DNA from: Brumimicrobium salinarum
GTDB lineage: Bacteria > Bacteroidota > Bacteroidia > Flavobacteriales_D > Crocinitomicaceae
NCBI RefSeq assembly: GCF_002844555.1
Contig: NZ_PJNI01000012.1
Span: 1-64,000 of the forward strand
Length of the DNA stretch: 64,000 nt
Direction of reading: 5' to 3'
Part shown: positions 1-10,696 of the stretch, piece by piece
Layout of the letters: each line of letters opens with the position of its first letter
Position numbering within the stretch: the first letter of the stretch is position 1
Translations under genes and position numbers: made by a program
Notes under the pieces: generated by a model
The model's input: only the letters and a program-made list of their open reading frames with translations
What the model was told of the DNA's origin: nothing
Databases searched by the model: none

Positions 1-1038
1 AATCAAGCAGGTTGTGATTCAATCGTAACTTTAGATTTAACTATTTCTGGAGGTGTTTCGGTTAACGTTGATAACATTCAGGATGTAACTTGTGCTAATG
101 GAGCGGATGGAAGTGCAGAAGTTATTGCTTCGGGAGGAACTTCTCCTTATAGTTACAATTGGATTCCAAGTGGTGAAACAACAGCTAACGCCACTAATTT
201 ACCAGCAGGAACTAATACCGTTGAAGTTACAGACGCAGCAGGATGTGCTACTACAATTGATGTTACAATCGATAGTCCAGCACCTATTGGACTTGGAACA
301 AGTGTCATTCACGCAGCAGATTGTGGAATAAATAACGGGTCTATTTCAATTATTCCAGGAGGAGGGACGCCAGGATATACCTTTGAGTGGGAAAATGGAA
401 CAACCTCATCTAATTTAGACAGTTTGACCGCAGGCAATTACCAAGTAACGATTACAGATGCAGAAGGATGCACCTTAGACACTTCTTTTACAGTGAACAC
501 TTCAAATTATTTTGATTTTTATGTATCTCCAACTGACACCACAATTTTATTGGGAGAATCAATTGAAATATCAACAAATGTTGAAGATGGGGTAAATGGA
601 ACAACTTATGAATGGACTCCAGCTGAAGGTTTGTCATGTACAACATGTACCTCACCAATTGCAACACCTGAATCAACAACAACATACTATGTTACGGCAA
701 CTACACCAGACGGTTGTTCAGCAACCGATTCAGTTGTTGTAAAAGTAAACGATGAAGATCCCTGTAAAGATTTATACATTCCAAACATGTTTAGTCCAAA
801 TGGAGATGGACAGAATGACGAATTCTGTGTTTATGGAGATTGTATTTCAAACTATCAAATCTCTATTTACGACCGTTGGGGAGAACTCGTGTTTTCTTCA
901 GAAGACCAAACGGAATGTTGGAACGGAAAATACAGAGGGAAATTAATGAACACAGGTGTATTTGTGTATAAGTTAAAATTAACAACCCAAGAAGGCGAAG
1001 ATATTGAAGCGTCTGGAAACATTAACTTAATTCGCTAA
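1..1038 (+). CDS. T9SS type B surface adhesin with SprB-type repeats (5' end outside window)
   Basis: The frame is open from the first base, so the gene starts upstream. The visible 345 residues begin with a GCDSIVTLDLTI repeat end. At least two SprB-like repeats follow, with the pattern GxSPYSYNW ... LPAGTNTVEVTDAAGC and GYTFEW ... LTAGNYQVTITDAEGC. Next comes an Ig-like module (YEWTPAEGLSCTTCTSP). The C-terminal ~90 residues are a gliding-motility/T9SS type B sorting domain: IPNMFSPNGDGQNDEF, then YDRWGELVF and a W-N-G-K loop. Proteins with this tail are exported by the type IX system and kept at the cell surface, usually with help from a PorP/SprF partner. Such a partner starts 11 bases downstream. 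The role is adhesion or motility by family inference; the ligand is unknown. Confidence 0.9.
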   Translation, partial: NQAGCDSIVTLDLTISGGVSVNVDNIQDVTCANGADGSAEVIASGGTSPYSYNWIPSGETTANATNLPAGTNTVEVTDAAGCATTIDVTIDSPAPIGLGTSVIHAADCGINNGSISIIPGGGTPGYTFEWENGTTSSNLDSLTAGNYQVTITDAEGCTLDTSFTVNTSNYFDFYVSPTDTTILLGESIEISTNVEDGVNGTTYEWTPAEGLSCTTCTSPIATPESTTTYYVTATTPDGCSATDSVVVKVNDEDPCKDLYIPNMFSPNGDGQNDEFCVYGDCISNYQISIYDRWGELVFSSEDQTECWNGKYRGKLMNTGVFVYKLKLTTQEGEDIEASGNINLIR

Positions 1039-1049
1039 ACTATTGTAAT

Positions 1050-2093
1050 ATGAAAAACAGAAATTTTAAAAAATCGATAATAATAGCATTATCTTTTACG
1101 ATTGGAATTCTACGTGCGCAAGACATTCATTTTTCAGCAATGGATTATTCACCACTAACTATAAACCCAGCCATGGCGGGTGCAAATTATGATTTGCAAG
1201 CAACAGCCAATTACCGTACACAATGGAATTCGGTTGCTACGCCCTACAACACAATTGCGGCAAGCTATGATATGCGCTTTTTCAACAACAACCAGTTTGG
1301 AGAAGGGTTTTTAGCTGCGGGGATTCACTTCAATAATGACAATGTTGGTGAAAGTCGTATTAGTTCTAACAACATTGGCTTATCTGTCGCTTATCATTTA
1401 AAACTAAACCAAGAACATACTTTAGGTTTAGGAATTCAAGGAGCTTATGGTTCGCGCTCTTTTACAGAAAACAATGGTCAATGGGGAAACCAATATGACG
1501 GTACAGGGTACAATCCTAATATGGCAACCGGCGAATCATTTGATCGTGCTAACTTTGGATATTTTGATGCTGGAGCAGGATTACATTACACCTACAGACC
1601 AGTTCAGAAAACAACCAACAATAACGGAACATTATTAAATATAGGTTTTGCAGCATATCATTTAAACCGACCCAGCTATTCTTTTATTAAAGAAGACGGT
1701 GAAGACCTTTATGTTCGACTTTCAAGTTACGTGATGGCAGAAATTGGGATTGGAGAAACAAAAATGGCAATCGAACCACAATTAATTATGCAATTTCAAG
1801 GCCCTTCAATAGAGACATTATTGGGAACTGATTATCGTTTTTATTTAGGTCAAGGAACAAGTAAAAATGGTCATTACGATGGAACATCTCTAGCGGTTGG
1901 TGTATTCTATCGAAACAAAGATGCTTTATTATCTCGTTTTTCTGTACGTTTTGGAGGAATAGATGCGGGATTAGTCTATGACTTTAACCTATTCTCTTCT
2001 TTAAAAGAAGTTTCACGTGCGAAAGGAGGCGTTGAAATATTCCTTAGGTATATTTTAAACAACCCGTTTAAAGAAACAAGAGCAAGGATTTAA
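1050..2093 (+). CDS. PorP/SprF family T9SS outer-membrane protein
   Basis: A 347-residue protein with a signal peptide ending near LRAQ, followed by the family opening QDIHFSAMDYSPLTINPAMAG and NYRTQWNSV. Alternating beta-strand sequence to the end fits an outer-membrane barrel. PorP/SprF proteins are needed for secretion or anchoring of specific type B-tailed adhesins and are usually encoded directly after their client. Here the gene follows the SprB-like adhesin by 11 bases, so that adhesin is the likely client. The family assignment is firm; the client pairing is inferred from gene order. Confidence 0.9.
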   Translation: MKNRNFKKSIIIALSFTIGILRAQDIHFSAMDYSPLTINPAMAGANYDLQATANYRTQWNSVATPYNTIAASYDMRFFNNNQFGEGFLAAGIHFNNDNVGESRISSNNIGLSVAYHLKLNQEHTLGLGIQGAYGSRSFTENNGQWGNQYDGTGYNPNMATGESFDRANFGYFDAGAGLHYTYRPVQKTTNNNGTLLNIGFAAYHLNRPSYSFIKEDGEDLYVRLSSYVMAEIGIGETKMAIEPQLIMQFQGPSIETLLGTDYRFYLGQGTSKNGHYDGTSLAVGVFYRNKDALLSRFSVRFGGIDAGLVYDFNLFSSLKEVSRAKGGVEIFLRYILNNPFKETRARI

Positions 2094-2136
2094 ATGCTAC
2101 GGGTTTAGCTCATTTTTTTACTAATACTATACAATT

Positions 2137-5100
2137 ATGATACTAAGAATTACATTAACAGTGTGCTTGATCATCTCAAGTGCACTAGCTATTGGTCAAT
2201 GCACCGACTTAAATTTAAACATATCAGAAAGTCAAAACTCGTTTTGTGGACCTGGTACAAACACGGTCACATTCACAAATAATTCAACAGGAGCTGAAGC
2301 TGCCACAACAACTTTTAACTGGTCTGTAAATGGTAGTTTAGAACATACTTCAGTTGGAACTGGAACCTGGACTTACGATTTCAACGGTGTAGGGAATTAC
2401 ACCTTAACAGTTGAAGCAGAAACAACTGGTGGTTGTACAGATAACACCCCCCCTATTTCCATTGAAGTTGTACCTGTTCCAAGCGCAAACTTCTCAGTGG
2501 CCGCACCATTACTTTGTTCAAATCAAGCTTTTAGTTTCACAAATAACTCAACTGGTACCTTTACAGGAACAACATACAACTGGGACTTTGGAGATGGAAG
2601 CAATTCAAGTGATGAAAATCCTTCTTATACTTACACAAATGCAGGTAACTACACTGTTACACTAACAGTTACAAACTCAGCAGGCTGCCAAGACACATAT
2701 ATTCAGCCGGTAACTATAGAACAGTCTCCTGTTGTTGCAATTGCAGGAGCAGACGATGATGGAGACCTAGAAAGTTGCGTTACCGCTTCTAACCCATTAA
2801 CAGATATGGATGTAGTTTTCACAAACTATACAACCAATGCGATTAGTCATTTATGGGATTTTGGTGACGGAGCAACAGGAAACACACCATCTCCAACGCA
2901 TAATTACAATACATACGGTGTGTATAACATCCAATATACAGCAGAATCAGCAGCTGGATGCGTGTCAACAGACAGTTTACAATTTATATTCCAACGACGA
3001 ACGACCGCAGATTTCACCTTTGATGTTAACCAAGAAGAGGGATGCGCACCACATACAATCAATACTTTAGTCAACAATTCTGATGCAGCAACCTCCTATT
3101 TATGGGATTTCGGTGATGGGACTACATCCACTGCAACCACACCGACTAATGTGTACACAAATGAAGGGAATTATACCATTTCTTTAAGAGCCATTAATAG
3201 TTGTGGATATTCAGAAGCGTCTTATGGACCAATTATCGTTGAGGATGTTCCCAACACTGCATTTTCATTAAACCCGTCTTCTAACTTTTGTGCTCCTGTT
3301 AGCAACATTATGATTACCAACAGCACCACAGAAGCTTCTGCTGGCCCATGGGGATCTAAATATGAATGGGATTTTGATAATGGCACAACATTAAATACAA
3401 ATGCAGAAATTACACCTCCTCAAAATTATACAAACCAAGGCAATTACACCATTTCATTAACGGCTACAAACGGATGTGGTGCAAATACGGTTACCCGAGA
3501 TATTCGTGTTGATTCAATACCTGAACTTTCAGTTATTGCTAATCCTATTGAAGCTTGTTCACCTCAAGTTATTGAATTTACGAATAACTCTACTGATAAT
3601 CATCCTAGTACAAACCATTATTGGCATTGGAGTCCACGTTTTCCTGGCGATATAGAAAGAAACTATTATCCCTATTACTACGTAAGACGATCTTATAATA
3701 AACAACGACCAGATTTGACCTTTAATTACCCAACAGGACCAAACCCTGTAAATGGAGACGTTTATTACAGAATAAGCAATGCGTGTGGAACAAAAGATAC
3801 GACTATCAATATCATAACGCATAGACCGACTCATGCGAATTTCAGTATTCCATCATCAGTTTGTGTTGGTGATGCTATTAATATCAATGATAATTCTAAT
3901 GGTGAAAATATTGCTTACAAATGGGATTTTGGTGACGGAAACCTATCTACAACCTTAAGTAATGACACTACATATACCTATAATACAGTAGGAGATGTTG
4001 ATCTAGAATTAATCGTTGACGGTTATTGTGGTCCTGATACAATTGTACGTACCTTAACTGTCAAACCATTTCCAATTGCAGATGTTTCTGTAGCCGAAGA
4101 CAGTTTATGTTTTGGTGATGAGATCATATTAGAGAACAATATTCCTGACACTGTTAGTGCTCATTATTGGAATTTCGGTGAGGGAATTACCTATACATCG
4201 GGAGGCACAGTTTATAGTAGTTCCTCAGCATATACACCCGGCAATATAACTTATGGAACTGATGGACAAAAAAGAATAACATACCAATCTACTTTAAATG
4301 GATGTACAAGTCATGATACTGTTTATGCAAGGCTTCACCCAAACCCAGAAGCGTTATTCAACTTGTCTTCTGTCGAGGAATGTAGCCCATTCGAAATAGA
4401 TGGCACCGTATTAACAAACTCAAGTATTAACAACACAAATCATTCTTATAATTGGGATTACGGAAATGGTTCAACAAGTAATGGCTTCAATGCAAATACG
4501 ACAATTTATGAAGCTTTAGGTAATACAGATTCACTTCACACCATTAAACTGGAAATAATTACGGATAAAGGATGTGTAGACTCTTTGAAACGTGATATTA
4601 CAATTCATCCTTTGCCAGTTTCTGATTTCTCATTGATCGAAGATACCATTTGTAGAAATGTACCTACAGATATTATCAATAACTCGACAATAGGAAGTAA
4701 TTATGAATGGAACTTTGATGGTACAGGTTCTTCCATCGATTTCGAACCTAATTATATCTTCCCTTCAGATGGAAATTTCGAAATTGAACTCATTTCATTT
4801 ACCAACTTTGGATGTTCTGATACTATTACAGATTCCATATTTATCGATCAAATACCTAATGCGAACTTCGACGCATCAGAAGTTTGTGAAGGTTTTAATA
4901 CAGTTTTTACTGATGCTTCAACAGGAAACATTAATCGTTGGGAATGGATTTACGGTGACGGAAATAACAATACAACTGATACTAATCCTATTCATCAATT
5001 TGGTAATGATGGCGCATATAATACAAGTTTAGTTATCGAAAACCTTGCGGGATGTACAGATACCCTAACAAAGACGGTAAATGTACTCCTTGTTCCCGAA

Positions 5101-7815
5101 CCTCAAATCAATGCCACGGAATTTTGTTTAACTAACAACACGCAATTTCAAGGAACAAATAACGCTCCAGCAAGTACAATCAACAATTGGTATTGGGACT
5201 TTGGAGATGGAAATAACGACAACAGTAATGTGAATAACCCAACACATGAGTATAGTACTGTAGGTGTTTATGACGCTAAACTAATTGTTGAGAATGATTT
5301 AGGCTGTATTGACTCTATTGAACAAACAATAACAATTACAGAAACCCCTGTATCTGACTTTGATTTTACAGCAATGTGTATGAATGATACAATAATGTTT
5401 AATGATTTATCTTCAGGTGCTCCGGATTCGTACAATTGGAGTTTTGATAATGGTGACACCAGCACAGATGAAGAGCCTAGGTATGCATATAACGTTGACG
5501 GAACTTATAATGTAAGCCTAACAACAGCATATACCGCTTCTGGGTGTAATCATACAATTACCAAACCAGTTGAAGTTTATCCGAGAACGGTGCCTAACTT
5601 CACCAATACAACTGTTTGTTTAAATGAACCCACTGTTTTTACAGACGCAACAACAAATAACCCTAATGATTGGAAGTGGATTTTTGATGAAGGCGCTGCA
5701 AATGCAAATACACAAAACACAACTCACACCTATGGTAGTGCTGGAAACTATGATGTTTCTTTAATAACAGAAAACTCGTTTGGATGTGTAGACACCATTA
5801 CTAGAGTGGTAACCATTAACACATTACCCATTGCTGATTTTAGTTTTGACACGGTATGTTTAGGAAATTCTACAACTATTAATGATTTAAGTATTGATGC
5901 GATAAACTGGGAATATACATGGGGTGATGGAAATAGCGCTGCCGGAACTCCCTCCCCATCATATACATATACAACTGCGAATACATATACTGTAGAACAA
6001 ATTGTAACGACAATTAATGGTTGTAAGGACACTACTGATAGAACTATTACCGTTCGTCCTAATCCAACTGCTGATTACAGTTTTACTGAAGTATGTAATA
6101 CGTACGCAACGCAGTTTACCGATATGTCGTCAGCGAGTGCTGTTGGCTGGTCATGGGATTTTGGTGACCCCGCAAGTACAACAGGTCAAACACAAGACAC
6201 AGCATTTGTTTATCCTGACGAAGGAACTTACACAAGTACCTTAACTGTTTCAAATACGTATGGTTGTACAGATCAAATTTCAAAAACAGTTCTCGTGAAA
6301 CACCAACCAACAGCAGATTTCACAAATCCAACTGTTTGTGCGGGAAGCAGTGTTAATTTCAATAACACATCTCAAGGAAACAATCACATTTCCTACGCTT
6401 GGGATTTTGGGGACGGAACAACTTCAACAAACCAAGATGAAGTACATGATTATGCGATTGGTGGAACCTATCCAATTACTCTTATTGTAGAAAATAACGT
6501 TGGATGTATCGATACACTAATTCGAAATATTGATGTGTTTAATGTGCCTTTCCCAGATTTTGTTGCTGACACAGTTTGTATTGGGTCCATGACATCTTTT
6601 ACCAATTTAACAACAGATGCTTCAGGATTAGGTAATGATTACTTCTGGGATTTCGGAGATGGAAACTCGTCTTATCAAGCAACACCAACATATATCTATG
6701 ACACACCAGGCGTTTATACCGTAACCTTGTTAGCAGGAAACCCTAATGGATGTGATTCGACCATTCAAAAAGATGTACGCGTTGCAGAAGTTCCAGTAGC
6801 TGACTTCATAAACGATACAGTATGTATGGGAAATCCAACTGAATTTACGGATGTCTCAACAGGAATTCCTAACGAATGGATTTGGAATTTCGGAGATGGT
6901 ACAATTATTAATGCCACAGACAATGTTACACATGAATTTAACACTGAAGGTGATTATCTTGTCACACTAAGAGTAACAGGAGGCGGTTTAAATTGTACGG
7001 ATGAAGTTTATAAAATTGTTACTGTCAATGAGGTACCTAAGGCAATGGGGACTTTAGACGATCAAGCTTGCCTAGACCAAGAAGTGAATTTCCAGAACAA
7101 TAGTGTTATGATTAAAGACTCAATCGTTTCTTATAGTTGGAATATGGGAGACAATACCACTTACTATACTGAAAATGGTGAACATCAGTATACAGCTGAA
7201 GGCGTTTACGATGTTCTTTTGCGTGTAACCTCATCACAAGGTTGCCAAGACAGTATTGTTTTTTCAACTGAAATCCATCCTTTACCACAAACAGGGCTTA
7301 ACACCTATCCTCTAGAATTTTGTCCAGGAGAAACCTTAACATTAGAAGCCTACGATGGTTTAAGCTACGATTGGACAGGTCCTAATGAATTTACTAATAG
7401 TCAACAAATGTTTACTCTTGAAAAATTAACCAAAGAAAACGAAGGTTTTTATAATTTACGAGTAACTGATGGAAACAATTGTGAAAATATAGACTCAGTT
7501 AATGTCTCAGTCCTCACAGGTAAAAATTGTTTAGTTGTAACACAATTGGTCACACCCAATTCAGACGGAAACAATGATACATGGATAATTGAAGGTGTTG
7601 AACAATACCCTAATGTTGAAGTTAATATATTTAATCGTTGGGGAAGTTTATTGTACAACAACAAGCAATATGCTAATGAATGGTCGGGTGAGGTCAACAA
7701 AGGCTTGAAAATCGTTCCTGAAGGTCAGGTTCCAGAAGGGACTTATTATTACACGATAGATTTAAATGATGGTGTTACAGAAATTATTAATGGCTTCATT
7801 GAGGTAGAATACTAA
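2137..7815 (+). CDS. Giant multi-PKD-domain adhesin with T9SS type B sorting domain
   Basis: A 1892-residue secreted protein. After a signal peptide (cleavage near ALAIGQ), about 19-20 PKD-like domains of ~80-90 residues follow in tandem. Each is marked by a WDFGDG-like core (for example near residues 150, 240, 325, 595 and 1425) and a GxYxVxLxVxNxxGC end. Several cores are degenerate (WHWSPRF, WIFDEG, WNMGDN). A final Ig-like module (FCPGETLTLEAYDGLSYDW) precedes the type B sorting tail TPNSDGNNDTW ... FNRWGSLLY. PKD arrays are typical of large cell-surface adhesins. A PorP/SprF gene begins 5 bases after the stop. No enzymatic domain is visible, so the binding target cannot be read from sequence. 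Confidence 0.92.
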   Translation: MILRITLTVCLIISSALAIGQCTDLNLNISESQNSFCGPGTNTVTFTNNSTGAEAATTTFNWSVNGSLEHTSVGTGTWTYDFNGVGNYTLTVEAETTGGCTDNTPPISIEVVPVPSANFSVAAPLLCSNQAFSFTNNSTGTFTGTTYNWDFGDGSNSSDENPSYTYTNAGNYTVTLTVTNSAGCQDTYIQPVTIEQSPVVAIAGADDDGDLESCVTASNPLTDMDVVFTNYTTNAISHLWDFGDGATGNTPSPTHNYNTYGVYNIQYTAESAAGCVSTDSLQFIFQRRTTADFTFDVNQEEGCAPHTINTLVNNSDAATSYLWDFGDGTTSTATTPTNVYTNEGNYTISLRAINSCGYSEASYGPIIVEDVPNTAFSLNPSSNFCAPVSNIMITNSTTEASAGPWGSKYEWDFDNGTTLNTNAEITPPQNYTNQGNYTISLTATNGCGANTVTRDIRVDSIPELSVIANPIEACSPQVIEFTNNSTDNHPSTNHYWHWSPRFPGDIERNYYPYYYVRRSYNKQRPDLTFNYPTGPNPVNGDVYYRISNACGTKDTTINIITHRPTHANFSIPSSVCVGDAININDNSNGENIAYKWDFGDGNLSTTLSNDTTYTYNTVGDVDLELIVDGYCGPDTIVRTLTVKPFPIADVSVAEDSLCFGDEIILENNIPDTVSAHYWNFGEGITYTSGGTVYSSSSAYTPGNITYGTDGQKRITYQSTLNGCTSHDTVYARLHPNPEALFNLSSVEECSPFEIDGTVLTNSSINNTNHSYNWDYGNGSTSNGFNANTTIYEALGNTDSLHTIKLEIITDKGCVDSLKRDITIHPLPVSDFSLIEDTICRNVPTDIINNSTIGSNYEWNFDGTGSSIDFEPNYIFPSDGNFEIELISFTNFGCSDTITDSIFIDQIPNANFDASEVCEGFNTVFTDASTGNINRWEWIYGDGNNNTTDTNPIHQFGNDGAYNTSLVIENLAGCTDTLTKTVNVLLVPEPQINATEFCLTNNTQFQGTNNAPASTINNWYWDFGDGNNDNSNVNNPTHEYSTVGVYDAKLIVENDLGCIDSIEQTITITETPVSDFDFTAMCMNDTIMFNDLSSGAPDSYNWSFDNGDTSTDEEPRYAYNVDGTYNVSLTTAYTASGCNHTITKPVEVYPRTVPNFTNTTVCLNEPTVFTDATTNNPNDWKWIFDEGAANANTQNTTHTYGSAGNYDVSLITENSFGCVDTITRVVTINTLPIADFSFDTVCLGNSTTINDLSIDAINWEYTWGDGNSAAGTPSPSYTYTTANTYTVEQIVTTINGCKDTTDRTITVRPNPTADYSFTEVCNTYATQFTDMSSASAVGWSWDFGDPASTTGQTQDTAFVYPDEGTYTSTLTVSNTYGCTDQISKTVLVKHQPTADFTNPTVCAGSSVNFNNTSQGNNHISYAWDFGDGTTSTNQDEVHDYAIGGTYPITLIVENNVGCIDTLIRNIDVFNVPFPDFVADTVCIGSMTSFTNLTTDASGLGNDYFWDFGDGNSSYQATPTYIYDTPGVYTVTLLAGNPNGCDSTIQKDVRVAEVPVADFINDTVCMGNPTEFTDVSTGIPNEWIWNFGDGTIINATDNVTHEFNTEGDYLVTLRVTGGGLNCTDEVYKIVTVNEVPKAMGTLDDQACLDQEVNFQNNSVMIKDSIVSYSWNMGDNTTYYTENGEHQYTAEGVYDVLLRVTSSQGCQDSIVFSTEIHPLPQTGLNTYPLEFCPGETLTLEAYDGLSYDWTGPNEFTNSQQMFTLEKLTKENEGFYNLRVTDGNNCENIDSVNVSVLTGKNCLVVTQLVTPNSDGNNDTWIIEGVEQYPNVEVNIFNRWGSLLYNNKQYANEWSGEVNKGLKIVPEGQVPEGTYYYTIDLNDGVTEIINGFIEVEY

Positions 7816-7820
7816 GAAAT

Positions 7821-8747
7821 ATGAAAAAGATAACTTATATAATTACCGTTCTTTTATTGATTAGCTTGAGCACAAATAAGGCACAAGCTCAACAAGATGA
7901 ACAGCTAAGCTTTCAAAGTTTAAATCCACTCTATTATAATCCAGCTTATGCCGGGAGTTCAAATTCAATAAACATTACAGGAATTGGACGGTTCCAATGG
8001 GTAGGAATGGAAGGAGCGCCAAACACACAATGGCTTACCGTTCATGCACCTATTATTGGGAAGTCATTAGGAATGGGAATTCATACAGTAAATGATCAAA
8101 TAGGTTCCCGAAATAGAACTGGAGTTTATTATGACATAAGTTCAAGTATTCGGTTAAACGACAAGGGTGCAAGATTAGCTTTTGGATTATCGGCAGGTGT
8201 GGATATTATTTCAAGAAACTTTACTTCACTCACAATACACGATCAAAATGACATTCATAACTCACAGTATTCATACTCAAAATTTAATCTTGGCGCGGGG
8301 CTTTTTTATTACAATGAGAAAACTTATATCGGTTTATCCATGCCAAGGGTACTTAAATATAAAGATGAAGATTTAATTTCAAATGTAGAACATGGTTTAT
8401 ATGCACAACATCTATTCTTAACATTTGGACAAGTTTTTCAGCTTAATTCATCCTTTAAATTAAAAGCTACTCTTTTGGCGAAACATACACCTGAAACACC
8501 AATTGCAATAGATTTAGGTCTACACACGCTAATGTATGACAAAATTAATGTCGGTGTAATATACCGTTTAACAGAAGCGCTCGGTGTAAACATGTACTAT
8601 CAAGTTAAAAACTTTATGCGTATAGGATATGGATATGAATTCCCTTTAAATCGATTGGCAAATTATCAAACTGGCTCACACGAAATTTTATTGCAGTTCG
8701 ATATCAAAATGAAAAACTCTGTTTATAAATCACCACGTTATTTCTAA
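7821..8747 (+). CDS. PorP/SprF family T9SS outer-membrane protein (second copy)
   Basis: A 308-residue protein with a signal peptide (cleavage near NKAQAQ). The PorP/SprF hallmark LSFQSLNPLYYNPAYAGSS is followed by ITGIGRFQWVGMEGAPNTQW. Later strands include LGMGIHTVNDQIGSRN and MRIGYGYEFPLNRL, consistent with a beta-barrel. It sits 5 bases after the giant PKD adhesin and 4 bases before the OmpA/PorE-like gene, so the three are almost certainly co-transcribed. The likely role is a dedicated secretion or anchoring factor for the PKD adhesin. It is clearly diverged from the first PorP/SprF protein of this cluster. Confidence 0.9.
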   Translation: MKKITYIITVLLLISLSTNKAQAQQDEQLSFQSLNPLYYNPAYAGSSNSINITGIGRFQWVGMEGAPNTQWLTVHAPIIGKSLGMGIHTVNDQIGSRNRTGVYYDISSSIRLNDKGARLAFGLSAGVDIISRNFTSLTIHDQNDIHNSQYSYSKFNLGAGLFYYNEKTYIGLSMPRVLKYKDEDLISNVEHGLYAQHLFLTFGQVFQLNSSFKLKATLLAKHTPETPIAIDLGLHTLMYDKINVGVIYRLTEALGVNMYYQVKNFMRIGYGYEFPLNRLANYQTGSHEILLQFDIKMKNSVYKSPRYF

Positions 8748-8751
8748 CACA

Positions 8752-10680
8752 ATGAAAATACTTATACCCATATTTACTGTTTTATACTTTTCAATAGGAT
8801 TAAACGCACAATTAAAACAGAAAAATGCTGACCAATACTTTGAATTGGAACAATATTATAAAGCCGCTCCAATATATGAAGAGTTGTCGAACAAAGGAAT
8901 TAAGAAGAATAATGTCAACTGGAAAAACATTAGAAAAGCAGCGCAAGCATTCTCTTATTTAAACAAGAACAATAAGTCGGCTGAATTTTATGAAATGCTT
9001 AATCAAAATAATCAACTTGTAGAACAAGATTATTTAGACTACATTTTGGTTCTACGTCAATTAAAAAGGTACCCGCGTGCTGCAGAGATTACAAAGAAAG
9101 GTCATAAAAATCATCCCAAAAACAAATTATTATCAACATGGCAGGAAGAGCTTTCAACTCTACTCAGTTTATACAACGACCTATCCAACAATACTGTTGA
9201 TGAGACAAACTTAAATAGTGGAAAAGGAGATTTTTCACCCGTATTCTACAAAAAAGGTATTGTATTTTGTTCAAAGTCGATACAAAAAGGATTTTTAGTA
9301 GGCAAAACAGGTTGGGATAACACCAACTTTATACGTTTATTTTATGCAACCAAGCCTGATAGTTCCTCAAAACAAAGACCTGAATTAATGAAAGATAAGT
9401 TCTTTTCGCGTTTGCACAATGGTCCAATCGCTTTTGATTCAACAGGAACACAGATGATGATCACTAAAAATGTTAGAAATAAAACGGATAAGACTGCTTA
9501 TCTAGCTTTGTTTTCGTCAACAAAAAATGAAGATGGAGAATGGAGCGATTTAGAGCCCTTTCCTTACAACGAGGAAACTCATAATGTTGGTCATGCGAGT
9601 TTCTCTAACAATCAAAAAGGAATCTATTTCACATCTGACAAACCTGGAGGGTTTGGAGGAACAGACATTTATTATTCAGAAAAAGTAAACGGGAAATGGA
9701 CAACTCCTATTAATTTGGGACCAAAGATCAATACGGCGTTAGATGAAATGTTTCCTTATATGAACAATCAAAATACACTATATTTTTCTTCAAATGGTCA
9801 TTTTGGTTTAGGAGGTTTGGATATTTTCAAAATCCAATTAAATGAAGAACAGCAAAAGGTAACTAATTTAGGATATCCTATAAATTCATCAGCAGATGAT
9901 TTTGGCATAATTGAATTCAATGATAAATCGGGTGGTTACTTCAGTTCGAACAGAACCGATTATATAGACCGTATTTATCAATGGAGTGGAGAAAAAGAAT
10001 TTGACCAATTTTATGCGTATCAATTGTCTGGATCTGTTTTTAATGCAACAACAAAAGAAGCAATTGAAGGAGCAGATATTAGCATTAAAATGTTTTCTGA
10101 ACAAGAAAGCCACCGCTCTAAAAATGATGGAGCATATCATTCAAACCTCCTTGATAGCATGTCGTATGGTGATAAAATAAAGGTAGCATTAGAGGTTAAC
10201 AAACCTGGATTTATTCCACAAACGATCAACATTGATATACAACTCGATAAAAAAGAAAACTTAGTGTATGACTTCCATCTTAAACCTTTCGATATCGGTA
10301 GTGACTTAAGTAAAGTTTTACAGCTTAATCCGATTTATTATGATGTAGACAAGGCAACTTTAAGAAAAGAATCAAAAATAGAACTAGATAAAGTTGCAAA
10401 AATCCTCAATGAAAATCCGGAAATGATGATAGAGTTGGGTTCTCATACAGATTGTAGACAAACCTATACATACAACATGGAACTTTCCAAGAGAAGAGCC
10501 ATTTCAGCTGCGGAATATCTAAAAACTAAAATTGTGAATCCACAACGTATAATTCCTATTGGATACGGGGAGTTAAAACTTATCAATGATTGTGCGTGTG
10601 AAGGTGATATTACAAGTGATTGTAGCGATGAAGAACATCAAGAAAATAGAAGAACAGATTTCATAATTGTAAAGAATTAA
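8752..10680 (+). CDS. OmpA-family protein with TPR and PD40 repeats (PorE-like)
   Basis: A 642-residue exported protein in the order: signal peptide (…IGLNAQ), TPR-like helices (~residues 20-150), WD40-like PD40 propeller repeats (GIVFCSKS, GIYFTSDKPGGFGGTDIYY, TLYFSSNGHFGLGGLDIF; ~residues 160-420), a carboxypeptidase-regulatory-like beta sandwich (GSVFNATTKEAIEGADI), and a C-terminal OmpA peptidoglycan-binding domain (IYYDVDKATLRKES, ELGSHTDCR, LSKRRAISAAEYL). This architecture matches T9SS PorE-type proteins that link the secretion machinery to peptidoglycan. Here, as last gene of an adhesin-SprF cluster, it more likely serves surface assembly of these adhesins. The exact function is inferred. 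Confidence 0.85.
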   Translation: MKILIPIFTVLYFSIGLNAQLKQKNADQYFELEQYYKAAPIYEELSNKGIKKNNVNWKNIRKAAQAFSYLNKNNKSAEFYEMLNQNNQLVEQDYLDYILVLRQLKRYPRAAEITKKGHKNHPKNKLLSTWQEELSTLLSLYNDLSNNTVDETNLNSGKGDFSPVFYKKGIVFCSKSIQKGFLVGKTGWDNTNFIRLFYATKPDSSSKQRPELMKDKFFSRLHNGPIAFDSTGTQMMITKNVRNKTDKTAYLALFSSTKNEDGEWSDLEPFPYNEETHNVGHASFSNNQKGIYFTSDKPGGFGGTDIYYSEKVNGKWTTPINLGPKINTALDEMFPYMNNQNTLYFSSNGHFGLGGLDIFKIQLNEEQQKVTNLGYPINSSADDFGIIEFNDKSGGYFSSNRTDYIDRIYQWSGEKEFDQFYAYQLSGSVFNATTKEAIEGADISIKMFSEQESHRSKNDGAYHSNLLDSMSYGDKIKVALEVNKPGFIPQTINIDIQLDKKENLVYDFHLKPFDIGSDLSKVLQLNPIYYDVDKATLRKESKIELDKVAKILNENPEMMIELGSHTDCRQTYTYNMELSKRRAISAAEYLKTKIVNPQRIIPIGYGELKLINDCACEGDITSDCSDEEHQENRRTDFIIVKN

Positions 10681-10696
10681 TTGTTTTAATTAAAAA

